Positions 1 through 7,646 of a DNA stretch of 46,738 nucleotides are shown in pieces. Source of the DNA: WQUF01 sp031549885 (GTDB taxonomy: Bacteria > Bacillota > Clostridia > Clostridiales > Clostridiaceae); assembly GCA_031549885.1 (NCBI GenBank), contig JAVBPD010000066.1, positions 1 to 46,738 of the forward strand, written 5' to 3'. The notes under the pieces are model-generated. The model had not been told where the DNA came from. It did no database searches and saw only the letters and a program-made list of their open reading frames with translations. The position numbers and the translations under genes were made by a program. Numbering within the stretch: position 1 is the stretch's first letter; each line of letters starts with the position of its first letter.

Positions 1-379
1 TAAACTGGACTTACACACAAAGTTTTACTTAGAAGATGTTTGACTTCTAAAACCTCATACTTTGTTCACTTTTCAACGGTCGTTTTTACAACTTTTTCTT
101 GTTGCCAATTAAAAAAATTGGATTAAGTACAATATAGCATATAAAAGCAAATTGTTGTTTGAAAGTGTCTTCAAAGAAGCCAAATACCTTATATCCCAAT
201 GCTTGAAAGCATGGGCTTTATGGTATTATTCTGTAAAAATTTCATTGGAAAGTGTTTGAACAGCTTTGTGTGAATTTTGCTTCTTTTCCCTTGGTTTGAT
301 CTTTATATCTTCTAGTTTTTTTATTATATTGACTTTATTGCACTTATTGGGCATAATAAATGTGAGGTGATAACACTTT
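1..379. other. Gene-free left edge with nested hairpins
   Basis: No convincing gene lies in the first 379 bases. Bases 16-65 can fold into a nested hairpin (ACAAAG with CTTTGT outside, AGAAG with CTTCT inside). CCAATT/AATTGG at 106-122 forms another small hairpin. Read on the minus strand, 60-90 contains TTGAAAAGTGAACAAAG, which recalls from memory the spacer and leader motifs beside rRNA operons in Firmicutes; no rRNA sequence is visible in the window to confirm this. A 61-codon minus-strand frame at 226-411 has no recognisable motif and overlaps the next gene's start, so it was not called. Confidence 0.4.
183..227. repeat. Nested inverted repeat
   Basis: AATACC at 183-188 pairs with GGTATT at 222-227. 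Inside it, CCC-a-ATGCTT pairs with AAGCAT-GGG across a two-base loop. The hairpin is long and not followed by a T-tract on either strand, so it is not an obvious terminator. It lies just upstream of an apparently acquired island and could be the end of a mobile element or a remnant of one. No matching copy was found elsewhere in the window. Confidence 0.5.
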
Positions 380-1678
380 ATGGAACGTAAAATATCGAAA
401 AAGCTAACCAAATGGAAAAACGATATTTGCAGAAAGCCTCTTATAATAAAAGGTGCACGTCAAGTTGGTAAGACATATACAGCCTTGACCTTCGGCAAGG
501 AGAATTACAAGAATACCGTATACTTCAGTCTTGAGGATTCAAAAGACGTTCAGGCTATATTTGAACGTGATTTAAACCCGGAGCGAATCGTTAGGGAGCT
601 TGCGACATACGCAGGCCAGAGTATTTTACAGCATGACACACTTATAATCTTTGATGAAATTCAGGCTTGCGAAAGGGCGTTGACTTCACTCAAATATTTC
701 TGTGAAAACGCACCTGAGTACCATATCATCGCTGCCGGAAGTCTGCTGGGTGTTGCTATGAATCGTGAAAAATATTCATTTCCGGTTGGGAAAGTGGATA
801 TGCTGACGCTCTATCCGCTTGATTTTGAGGAGTTTTTGAGTGCAACTGGCAATGAAGCTATGTGCAGTTTGATTAAAGAATCATTTGCTAATTTTACCTC
901 TTTTTCTCTTCACGATACGGCAATGGATTTGTATAAGATATACCTTGTTGTGGGAGGTATGCCGCAAGCAGTTCTTGATTACATAAATACCAAAGACTTC
1001 AACTTTGTTATAGCGGCGCAAAAAAATATAAACGACGCATATATTGCTGATATGGCGAAGTATGCGACACCACAAGAAACAACTAAGATTATGGCGGCTT
1101 GGGCAAGCATACCAGCCCAACTGTCAAAGGAAAATCACAAATTCCAGTACAAGATTATCAAATCCAGTGCTCGTGCACATGAATACGAAACTCCGCTTGA
1201 CTGGTTAAATTTCGCTGGCATTATTCATAAATGCGTTCGCATTACGGAGGGCAAATTGCCTTTAGCAGCTTACGCAGATAATGATTCTTTCAAGGTGTAT
1301 ATGATGGATACAGGACTTTTGTGTTCCAAATTCGGCATTGCACCAAATATTGTGTTAAGTGGTACTCCTGTTTTTGACGGGTTCAAAGGAGCGCTTGCGG
1401 AAAACTATATCTGCCAGAACCTTGTCACAAACGGCTACACGCCATTTTACTGGAGCAGCTCCGGCAAAGCTGAGCTGGATTTTGTTTTTCAGGACAGTCA
1501 GGGTAACATCATCCCACTTGAGGGAAAATCTGCCGACAACGTGCGCTCAAAGAGTCTTAACCAGTTTGTTTTGCAATATAATCCGGCTTATTCAATTCGT
1601 GTATCCGCCAAAAACTTTGGCTTTGAAAACAATATTAAGATTGTACCTCTTTATGCGACGTTTTGCATAAAGCCGTAG
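380..1678 (+). CDS. AAA ATPase with DUF4143 domain
   Basis: This 432-residue protein belongs to the AAA_14/DUF4143 family of ATPases common in anaerobic bacteria and archaea. The Walker A motif GARQVGKT is at about residues 25-32, the Walker B motif is TLIIFDEIQ, and a sensor-like AAGSLLG follows. The C-terminal third carries the DUF4143 region, with AENYICQNL, then ELDFVF and a PLEGKSA motif in the position where the family usually has an ExK restriction-nuclease-like core (P-I-E-V-K). The ATG is preceded by GTGAGGTGAT. The true cellular role of the family is not established; it is often found as scattered, horizontally moved copies. It stands alone, ends in a terminator, and has a higher G+C than the genes after 6600. 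Confidence 0.85.
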   Translation: MERKISKKLTKWKNDICRKPLIIKGARQVGKTYTALTFGKENYKNTVYFSLEDSKDVQAIFERDLNPERIVRELATYAGQSILQHDTLIIFDEIQACERALTSLKYFCENAPEYHIIAAGSLLGVAMNREKYSFPVGKVDMLTLYPLDFEEFLSATGNEAMCSLIKESFANFTSFSLHDTAMDLYKIYLVVGGMPQAVLDYINTKDFNFVIAAQKNINDAYIADMAKYATPQETTKIMAAWASIPAQLSKENHKFQYKIIKSSARAHEYETPLDWLNFAGIIHKCVRITEGKLPLAAYADNDSFKVYMMDTGLLCSKFGIAPNIVLSGTPVFDGFKGALAENYICQNLVTNGYTPFYWSSSGKAELDFVFQDSQGNIIPLEGKSADNVRSKSLNQFVLQYNPAYSIRVSAKNFGFENNIKIVPLYATFCIKP

Positions 1679-1730
1679 ATTCATCTTTGTTATTTCTTTT
1701 TAAGTCGTTAAGTTGAAATAATAGAATAAA

Positions 1731-1766
1731 CAAAGCCTGTGATTTCAGTTTCACGGGCTTTGTCTT
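1731..1766 (+). terminator. Rho-independent terminator after the ATPase gene
   Basis: CAAAGCCTGTGA at 1731-1742 pairs with TCACGGGCTTTG at 1751-1762 with one G-T wobble, followed by TCTTTG. The tail is weak in T, but position and stem strength fit the end of the ATPase gene. Confidence 0.65.
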
Positions 1767-1840
1767 TGCAAAGCTACAACTCAAACCGGATGATGTTTAT
1801 GAGGTTAACCTCAACCTGCATATAGCCTTTTCGTTGCTGC

Positions 1841-2419
1841 TTATTCTTTTGGGAGTTTTATGGAATTAATGTCATAATACTTTTGTAATTCTTCAATCAA
1901 CTCATAGGCTGTGTAGGTTTCTTTATTTTCCATAATATAGCTAATTGTTGTCAGTGCAACTGAAGCAAAAATACAAGCATGGTAGTTGATATTACAGTTT
2001 TTTTTGACATGGCTAACGTTGTACACAATGTACTGTTGCTTTAGGATTGTTTTCATATCTTCATAAACATTGACTTTTTCAGTGCGGATTTTTCATAATC
2101 CCATAATAAGTAACCTTTGTTCATAAAGTTTTGCAATTATTTTATTTAATTCTTTAATAAGCGAATCAAAATTTGCACGATCTGAAAACTTATATTTTGC
2201 AAAAGATTCAAACTCATCTAAAAAGTCTTTTGCGATGGCTTCAGCTAATTCAAATTTGTCTGAATAGTGCTTATAAAAAGTCGAGCGATTTATCAGAGCT
2301 TTGTCCAGTAAGTCTTGCACTGTGATTGAATGAAAGTCCTTTTCATTAAGTAGAAGAATGAAAGTGTTCCTTATATTCCTATCTGTCTTGATAATCCTTA
2401 AATCTGTTTTTTGTCCCAT
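1841..2419 (-). pseudogene. TetR-family regulator interrupted by an in-frame TGA
   Basis: Two adjacent minus-strand reading frames are in the same frame, separated by a TGA at 2095-2093. Read through, they make a 192-residue protein, the normal TetR length. The N-terminal half has the expected helix-turn-helix (FHSITVQDLLDKALINRSTF, then YKHYSDK). The C-terminal half (CIFASVALTTISYIMENK, then LIEELQKYY) looks like the last helices of a TetR ligand and dimer domain. The start chosen is the ATG at 2419 behind GAGGTATTTTAT; an upstream ATG at 2437 lacks this spacing. The gene faces the redox cassette starting at 2723 and would be its regulator. As written, the stop removes most of the ligand-binding domain after residue 108, so it is probably inactive. 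A sequencing error is the main alternative. Confidence 0.82.
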
Positions 2420-2460
2420 ATAAAATACCTCATGCAAAATTTAGTCTTGCTAGTATGCTT

Positions 2461-2489
2461 ATGCTACACCTTTTGTATGAATAAGTCAA
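2461..2489 (-). promoter_or_regulatory. SigA-type promoter of the TetR gene
   Basis: On the minus strand TTGACT (2489-2484) is followed after exactly 17 bases by TAGCAT (2466-2461), 42 bases upstream of the chosen TetR start. It is arranged back to back with the promoter at 2593-2621. Confidence 0.6.
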
Positions 2490-2535
2490 CACGATGCACA
2501 AATAAGCGATAGAATATATTGTTATATTAGTAGTT

Positions 2536-2581
2536 TATGCAACGAATAACAAATAAAAGTTGCATATCAAACATTGATGCA
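2536..2581. promoter_or_regulatory. Candidate TetR operator dyads
   Basis: Two overlapping dyads lie between the divergent promoters. TATGCAAC (2536-2543) and GTTGCATA (2559-2566) form a perfect 8-base inverted repeat with a 15-base spacer. ATCAA-ACA-TTGAT (2566-2578) is a perfect short palindrome extended by TGC and GCA outside. TetR proteins usually bind such dyads between divergent genes, but which of the two is the real site cannot be told from sequence alone. Confidence 0.5.
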
Positions 2582-2592
2582 TATGTTGTTGG

Positions 2593-2621
2593 TTGATATA
2601 AAAAAAGCGTAAAGTTATAAT
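2593..2621 (+). promoter_or_regulatory. SigA-type promoter of the redox cassette
   Basis: TTGATA at 2593-2598 and TATAAT at 2616-2621 are separated by exactly 17 bases, about 100 bases upstream of the aldo/keto reductase start. The candidate TetR dyads end 12 bases before the -35 box. Confidence 0.75.
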
Positions 2622-2722
2622 ATACATGAAAATAAAGAGTAAACTGTTTTTATAAAGATAAGTCTTCAGGATCAATGTTTTGCTTGTTGATACCTTTAGA
2701 AGAAAGGATAGGTCTTTTATAA

Positions 2723-3937
2723 ATGAATTATAGAACGAACACGAAAAACGGAGATAAGCTTTCAATACTTGGATTTGGCTGTATGCGATTTGCAGATAGC
2801 CTCGCTGGATCTTTCGGAATCGGCTCTTTTGATACGCAAAAAGCGGAAGATTTAATAAAAGCTGCTATTGACAAAGGTATTAACTATTTTGATACTGCCT
2901 ATATTTACGGCGGAAGTGAGGAAGTCTTAGGTAAAACATTGGCAAAATATGGTGTGAGAGAAAAAGTTTATATAGCAACAAAACTTCCTCTCTTAATGTG
3001 CCGCAGCAAGTCGGATTTGGATAAATTCTTCAACCGTCAGTTGGAACGCTTGCAAACAGGCTATATCGACTACTATTTATTTCATATGCTTTCGGATATG
3101 GCAGAATGGGAAAAACTCTGCGGATGGGATATTAAAACATGGATTGCCGAAAAGAAATCCTCCGGACAAATCAAACAGATCGGATTTTCCTTTCATGGAT
3201 CGCAGGGTGAGTTTTTATCACTTTTGGACGCTTATGATTGGGATTTTGTGCAGATTCAATACAACTATTCAGACGAAAATTTTCAAGCAGGTGTGACAGG
3301 GCTTAAAAAGGCCGCTTCCAAAGGAATGCCTGTAATCATCATGGAACCTCTTTTGGGTGGCAAACTTGCAAACTCATTACCTAAGCCTGCGGTAGAATGC
3401 TTTTATAAATCTAACCCGAATATTACATCGGTAGCTTGGGCCTTCAGATGGTTATGGAACCAGCCGGAAGTTACAGTTGTTTTAAGCGGAATGAATCAAA
3501 TGTTCCAGCTGGACGAAAACCTTCTAACTGCCGAAAATTCAAAACCGAATATGTTGTCTCAAGGAGAGCTTGAAGTATATAAGGATGTAAAAAACATATT
3601 CCAACAATCCAATAAAATCCCTTGTACAGGCTGTCACTATTGCACGCCCTGCCCATATGGAGTGGATATACCAAATTGTTTCACCGCATATAACACATAT
3701 AGTTCCATAAGCAAAAGTCAGGGAGCACTGCAATACTCAATGGGAACTCTCCTTTCAAGTAAGCCTGGTTACGCAGGGTTATGTAAGAAATGCGGAAAAT
3801 GCGAAAAGTATTGCCCCCAACATATTGAAATCAGAAAATCTTTGTCTGAAGTAGAAAAAACATTGGAAAATACTAGATTCAAACTTATGCGATTTGGTAT
3901 GAGAATATTTAAGAGCAAAAAACAAGACAGTATATAA
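2723..3937 (+). CDS. Aldo/keto reductase with C-terminal 2x[4Fe-4S] ferredoxin domain
   Basis: This 404-residue protein joins an NAD(P)H-type aldo/keto reductase barrel to a ferredoxin tail. The first 280 residues show the AKR signature (LGFGCMRF near the start, GINYFDTAYIYGGSEEVLG with the catalytic Asp/Tyr region, and a conserved KLPL strand). From about residue 298, CTGCHYCTPCPYGVDIP and, about 50 residues on, CKKCGKCEKYCPQHIEI are two CxxCxxCxxxCP cluster motifs. Such fusions are common in anaerobes and probably couple carbonyl reduction or oxidation to a ferredoxin-like electron chain; the substrate is not known. It is the first gene of the cassette behind a strong promoter, facing the broken TetR gene. 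Confidence 0.88.
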   Translation: MNYRTNTKNGDKLSILGFGCMRFADSLAGSFGIGSFDTQKAEDLIKAAIDKGINYFDTAYIYGGSEEVLGKTLAKYGVREKVYIATKLPLLMCRSKSDLDKFFNRQLERLQTGYIDYYLFHMLSDMAEWEKLCGWDIKTWIAEKKSSGQIKQIGFSFHGSQGEFLSLLDAYDWDFVQIQYNYSDENFQAGVTGLKKAASKGMPVIIMEPLLGGKLANSLPKPAVECFYKSNPNITSVAWAFRWLWNQPEVTVVLSGMNQMFQLDENLLTAENSKPNMLSQGELEVYKDVKNIFQQSNKIPCTGCHYCTPCPYGVDIPNCFTAYNTYSSISKSQGALQYSMGTLLSSKPGYAGLCKKCGKCEKYCPQHIEIRKSLSEVEKTLENTRFKLMRFGMRIFKSKKQDSI

Positions 3938-4049
3938 ATGGCATTTGGACATAATAATCGCTCACCTCAAAAATACAGTTAGGCCGTAAACATTATCAGG
4001 AGATTGATGATGGTTAAATAATCATCAATTGCCTAAGGAGGAACAAAAA

Positions 4050-4721
4050 ATGATAAAAATATGGCGCAATAATTGGTATTGGTTTGGAGGAATTCTTTTC
4101 ATAGCACTTTCTTTCTTTATGGGCTTTTGGGGAACGCATTTACTAAGTCACCTTCAGGTCATAATGGTTTATAGTTTTATGGCTATGCTCGTTCACCAAG
4201 TTGAGGAATACGGATGGCCAGGCGGTTTCCCTTCTATAACAAACATTATAAATTTCAAAGAAACGAAAATTCCAGATCATTACCCGTTTAATCCAAATCT
4301 TTGTTTTTTTGACAATGTTTTTACGACATACACTTTTTACATTGTCCCTATTTTCTTTCCGCATCTTATTTGGCTTGCGCTTGCACAAACATTAGCAGCT
4401 TTAATTCAAATACCTGCCCACTGCATCTTTATGAATATAAAACTCAAAAGCTTTTATAATCCGGGGGTTGGAGCAACAGTATTCTTGCAATTGCCACTAG
4501 CCATTTATATGATCATTTACGTATCTGCAAACGGTTTTGCAACAGGATGGGATTTCGTTTTCGGTGCCATCGGCGGCATTGTGGGGTACGCACTATGTTT
4601 TGGGTTACCAGTAATGCTGATGAGAAACAGAAATTCAAAATATGCATTTACTGAGAAGCAAATGTTTGGATATGCTGAGAAAAAAGCGAGAAAGATTCTT
4701 GAAGAAGCTAATTCCAAGTAG
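4050..4721 (+). CDS. HXXEE-domain integral membrane protein
   Basis: A 223-residue membrane protein with the HQVEEYGWPGGF motif that names the HXXEE family, plus later conserved Asn and His residues (NVFTTYTFY, IPAHCIF). At least five hydrophobic segments are visible. The start at 4050 follows AAGGAGG at 4035-4041; a longer frame from a TTG at 4029 has no ribosome site. The family is thought, from its conserved polar residues in membrane helices, to be enzymatic, but no reaction is established. Placed between an Fe-S aldo/keto reductase and a flavodoxin-ferredoxin, it may act on a lipid-soluble or hydrophobic substrate of the same pathway (inference). Confidence 0.78.
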   Translation: MIKIWRNNWYWFGGILFIALSFFMGFWGTHLLSHLQVIMVYSFMAMLVHQVEEYGWPGGFPSITNIINFKETKIPDHYPFNPNLCFFDNVFTTYTFYIVPIFFPHLIWLALAQTLAALIQIPAHCIFMNIKLKSFYNPGVGATVFLQLPLAIYMIIYVSANGFATGWDFVFGAIGGIVGYALCFGLPVMLMRNRNSKYAFTEKQMFGYAEKKARKILEEANSK

Positions 4722-4841
4722 TTTTGAGGAAGAGGACAAATCCAATGCTTCAGTAGTGCTTATACAATAACCGCTGTGCATTCATTACATCTGGTATGTA
4801 ATAAACAACCTTACAAGTTTGATTTGAAAGGAGAGCTTTAA

Positions 4842-5651
4842 ATGCCAAATATTATCTACTGTTTTTCGGGCACAGGTAACTGTCTTGCTATTGCCAGAGC
4901 TGTTGCTGAGAAACTGACCGATACGGAAGTAGTGTCTATAATGGCCTTGCGTGACAGCAAAGAAATTCCTACAAAATATGAAAGAATAGGTTTTGTACTT
5001 CCGACTTGCTTTGGACATCCTTCAAAAGTAGTTATGGAATTGGGCAACAGCCTTAAAGTGCAGCCAAATCAAAAGATATTTATTATCGTAACTTGTGGCG
5101 GCGGCAATATACTCACCTTGTCGGATTTCAGAAAGCTGATGCAAACAAAGACGAAGCATGCTGTTCAAGGATTTTCTGTAAGAATGCCAGGCAATCATAT
5201 TGTCGGATTCTCCGCTTGGAAAGATTCTGTACAAAACCGTCTTTTTGAAAACGCTAAAAAATCCGTAGAGCAAATTGTGTACCAAATTCAAAACGATATA
5301 CCGACCAAGATCAAAAAAGACCCAAATCTTAAATTTATGACGTTTTTGTCGGAGACGTTTAACGGATGGCTTGGCGTAAAGGATATACATTCCACAAAGG
5401 CGGAATACTTTACAACAGACGCATGCATCCACTGTGGTATTTGCGAGAGGCTCTGACCAGTTGGGAATATAAAAGCATCTCCTACGGATGTTGTTTTTGG
5501 GGATAATTGCCAGCAATGTATGGCTTGCATACAATGGTGCCCGCAAAGGGCAATATCCCACCCCAATGTACCAAAGGACAGAAAGCGTTATCACCACCCA
5601 GATATTACAGTAGAGGATATGCTGGCGATGAATAAAAAAAATGAGCCATAG
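4842..5651 (+). pseudogene. EFR1-type flavodoxin-ferredoxin with TGA at a cluster cysteine
   Basis: The frame runs 269 codons from an ATG behind GAAAGGAGAG to TAG at 5649, with one internal TGA at 5454-5456 (codon 205). The N-terminus has the flavodoxin FMN motif SGTGN at residues 9-13. Near the end are two 4Fe-4S motifs. The second is intact (CQQCMACIQWCP). The first reads CIHCGICERL, then TGA, then P, so the TGA replaces exactly the fourth cysteine of CxxCxxCxxxCP. A single third-position change from TGC or TGT explains it. As written, the product stops at 204 residues without working clusters. Selenocysteine insertion is a formal alternative; a hairpin at 5471-5495 exists, but its 7-base loop begins U-C and lacks the guanosine usual there. 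Decay or a sequencing error is preferred. Confidence 0.85.
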
Positions 5652-5734
5652 AGACAGACTATCTATAATAAGTTTGCGAAAAGCTTAGAAAAACCATTGA
5701 AACGCATTTAAATAATTATAGGAGGATAAAGAAC

Positions 5735-6451
5735 ATGGATCTCTACGCACCAATATTCACTCGCAAGTCCATCCGCAAATATGACACCACTCCATTAAGT
5801 GCGGAGACGATTGAGCAAATTGAATCATTTATTTTGGGTCTTCAGCCGCTGCTCCCAAAATCAGTGATTACTCATAAGATTGTGGGGCCGGAAAGCGTAA
5901 AAAGTTTAGCTGCTCCCAATGCACCTCATTTTATGCTCATTTCCGGCAAGGAACAACCATTGCGAAATACTTGCGCTGGGTTTCTCTTTCAACATGTGGA
6001 GTTATATTTATACTCAATGGGCTTCGCCACACGTTGGCTTTCAAGCGTTAAGGGGAAGCAGGACGACCCAAATTTCATAATTAGCATGGCGTTTGGTAAA
6101 CCAGCAGAACCGGCAACCAGAAAGCTTGAGGAGTTTAAGCGAAAATCTGTTAATGAAATCGCCAAGGGTACAGACCTGCGTTTTGAGGCAGTTCGGTTAG
6201 CACCATCAGGAATGAACGGACAGCCCTGGTATTTTATTGTGGAAGGTAATGCTATCCATGTGTACTACAAGAAAAGCTTGGGTGGTCTAATGGGCTTGAC
6301 CTATCACCATACTGCTTTGGATGTAGGGATAGCGCTGTGTCATATGAGCGTAGCTAGCGAACATGAAGGAAAGCCGTTTAAGTTCACTATAGACAGGAAA
6401 AACATACCTGTACCGCCTAAGGACTATATTTATATCGGAACTGTTGTATAG
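5735..6451 (+). CDS. Nitroreductase-family flavoprotein
   Basis: A 238-residue FMN-dependent nitroreductase-family protein of the two-lobed type (Nitroreductase_4 or TM-nitroreductase). It opens with APIFTRKSIRKYD, the family's flavin-phosphate-binding Arg-rich segment, and the second half has RLAPSGMNGQPWYF, the classic SxxNxQPW motif, then LDVGIALCHM. Length fits the family. The start at 5735 follows ATAGGAGGATAAAG. It is the last gene of the cassette, 83 bases after the EFR1 frame. It would use reduced flavin or NAD(P)H to reduce an unsaturated or nitro-type substrate; the true substrate is unknown. Base composition matches the other island genes rather than the region downstream. Confidence 0.85.
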   Translation: MDLYAPIFTRKSIRKYDTTPLSAETIEQIESFILGLQPLLPKSVITHKIVGPESVKSLAAPNAPHFMLISGKEQPLRNTCAGFLFQHVELYLYSMGFATRWLSSVKGKQDDPNFIISMAFGKPAEPATRKLEEFKRKSVNEIAKGTDLRFEAVRLAPSGMNGQPWYFIVEGNAIHVYYKKSLGGLMGLTYHHTALDVGIALCHMSVASEHEGKPFKFTIDRKNIPVPPKDYIYIGTVV

Positions 6452-6593
6452 AAATCAACAAGATGAAAGCAAAGAAACATTTAAAGTAATGGAAGTCATC
6501 TCCAATCAGATATAATTGCCTCAAGTAAAAAACTAAAACAGCATATGCTAAATATAAATGAAATATTTGCCCTTAAAGATATATAATTTATAG

Positions 6594-6626
6594 AAAATGA
6601 TCCTAAAATAAATCTAGGATCATTTT
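6594..6626 (-). terminator. Bidirectional terminator between the island and the LacI gene
   Basis: AAAATGATCCTA (6594-6605) and TAGGATCATTTT (6615-6626) form a perfect 12-base stem with a 9-base loop. It serves the minus-strand LacI operon ending at 6640 and may also stop transcription arriving from the nitroreductase. Confidence 0.75.
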
Positions 6627-6639
6627 TGTGAATATCTCT

Positions 6640-7641
6640 CTAACCTGTAGTCCACATTTGTCTTGTACTATCTCTAATTATAAGCTTTGTAGGTATTACA
6701 ACTTTTTTGCAAAGCTGTCTTCCTGAAGTAATTTTTTCTTTTAATAAGTGTACGCCAGACTCACCCATAAAGTCCATATATATTTTAACAGTAGTAAGGG
6801 GAGGGAGTAAGTATTGCGCTTGGGATATATCATTAAATCCTATTAAACTTACATCTTCTGGGATAGATAAATTAAGTTCGCTACAAGCCTTATAACATCC
6901 AATTGCTATGGTATCATTTGAAACAAAGACTGCAGTTGGCCTATTTTCACTAAGCATAAGCTTTTTCATTAAATTATATCCATCAGTAGGATTATAGCCA
7001 CCTATTTCAACATATTCAGAATGAAATAATCCTTTTTCAATTAAATACTTAGTGAAGAATTCCTGCCTATAATCGTAATGCCTGTTTCCGCTATAATCTG
7101 TATCCACTCCACTTATAAGGCCAATTTTTTCATGTCCTAATTCTATAATATAATCTAAAGCTTTTTTTGTAGCAAGATTATAATCAATTACCACAGAATC
7201 AAAGATATCTTCATCAGGGGATGAATCTATAAATACCACAGGTTTATTGTAATTTTTAATTCTATTTATATCTTCATCATAAAATACACCTAGGCATAAT
7301 ACACCATCAACCCCTTTTAATTTATCAACTGTAGTGCTTCTTGTAACCCTCACCATCTGCATACCTAAAGATTGTATGGTTTTTTCAACAGCAACCCTTA
7401 TAGAGAGATAATAAGTATCTAGTAGTTCTTCTTCTAATGAATAGGAATAGTGAAGTCCAATTTTTAATTTCTTTTTTACTTTCTTTAAAGAAGATATACT
7501 ATAGGACAATTCATTAGCAGCTTCAAATACTCGCTGCTTTGTTTCATCTGGAATGTTAAGCGTTTCATCATAATTTAAAACTCTAGAAACTGTAGCAATG
7601 GATACACCAGCTTTCTCTGCTATGTCTTTTAGTGTTGTCAA
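6640..7641 (-). CDS. LacI-family (EbgR-like) transcriptional regulator
   Basis: A 333-residue LacI-family repressor. The start chosen is TTG at 7641, giving MTTLKDIAEKAGVSIATVSRVLN, the usual beginning of the family, with AGGTGA placed correctly upstream; a GTG nine bases earlier has no ribosome site. The helix-turn-helix is at residues 3-25, the periplasmic-binding-protein-like effector domain follows, including FVSNDTIAIG and SLIGFNDISQAQYLLPPLTT. Residue patterns match what I recall of EbgR, the regulator of the evolved beta-galactosidase operon, which fits the EbgA-type enzyme encoded upstream. It is the last gene of the sugar operon, so it is probably self-controlled and acts at the TTTTACT/AGTAAAA sites around 16451-16529. 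Confidence 0.88.
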   Translation of the reverse strand: MTTLKDIAEKAGVSIATVSRVLNYDETLNIPDETKQRVFEAANELSYSISSLKKVKKKLKIGLHYSYSLEEELLDTYYLSIRVAVEKTIQSLGMQMVRVTRSTTVDKLKGVDGVLCLGVFYDEDINRIKNYNKPVVFIDSSPDEDIFDSVVIDYNLATKKALDYIIELGHEKIGLISGVDTDYSGNRHYDYRQEFFTKYLIEKGLFHSEYVEIGGYNPTDGYNLMKKLMLSENRPTAVFVSNDTIAIGCYKACSELNLSIPEDVSLIGFNDISQAQYLLPPLTTVKIYMDFMGESGVHLLKEKITSGRQLCKKVVIPTKLIIRDSTRQMWTTG

Positions 7642-7646
7642 AAAAA

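Noticed and set aside
1801..1812. GAGGTTAACCTC palindrome
   Set aside because: A perfect 12-base palindrome but without T-run, copies or a promoter nearby; its place after the TetR frame gives no clear role.
5022..5597. 191-codon open frame on the minus strand across the EFR1 gene
   Set aside because: It is antisense to a frame with clear flavodoxin and ferredoxin motifs, has no recognisable domain and no ribosome site; it is a shadow.
6452..6590. Possible Spo0E-like remnant after the nitroreductase gene
   Set aside because: A stretch reading SDIIASSKKLKQHML in one frame recalls Spo0E, but it is too short, interrupted and lacks a proper start.
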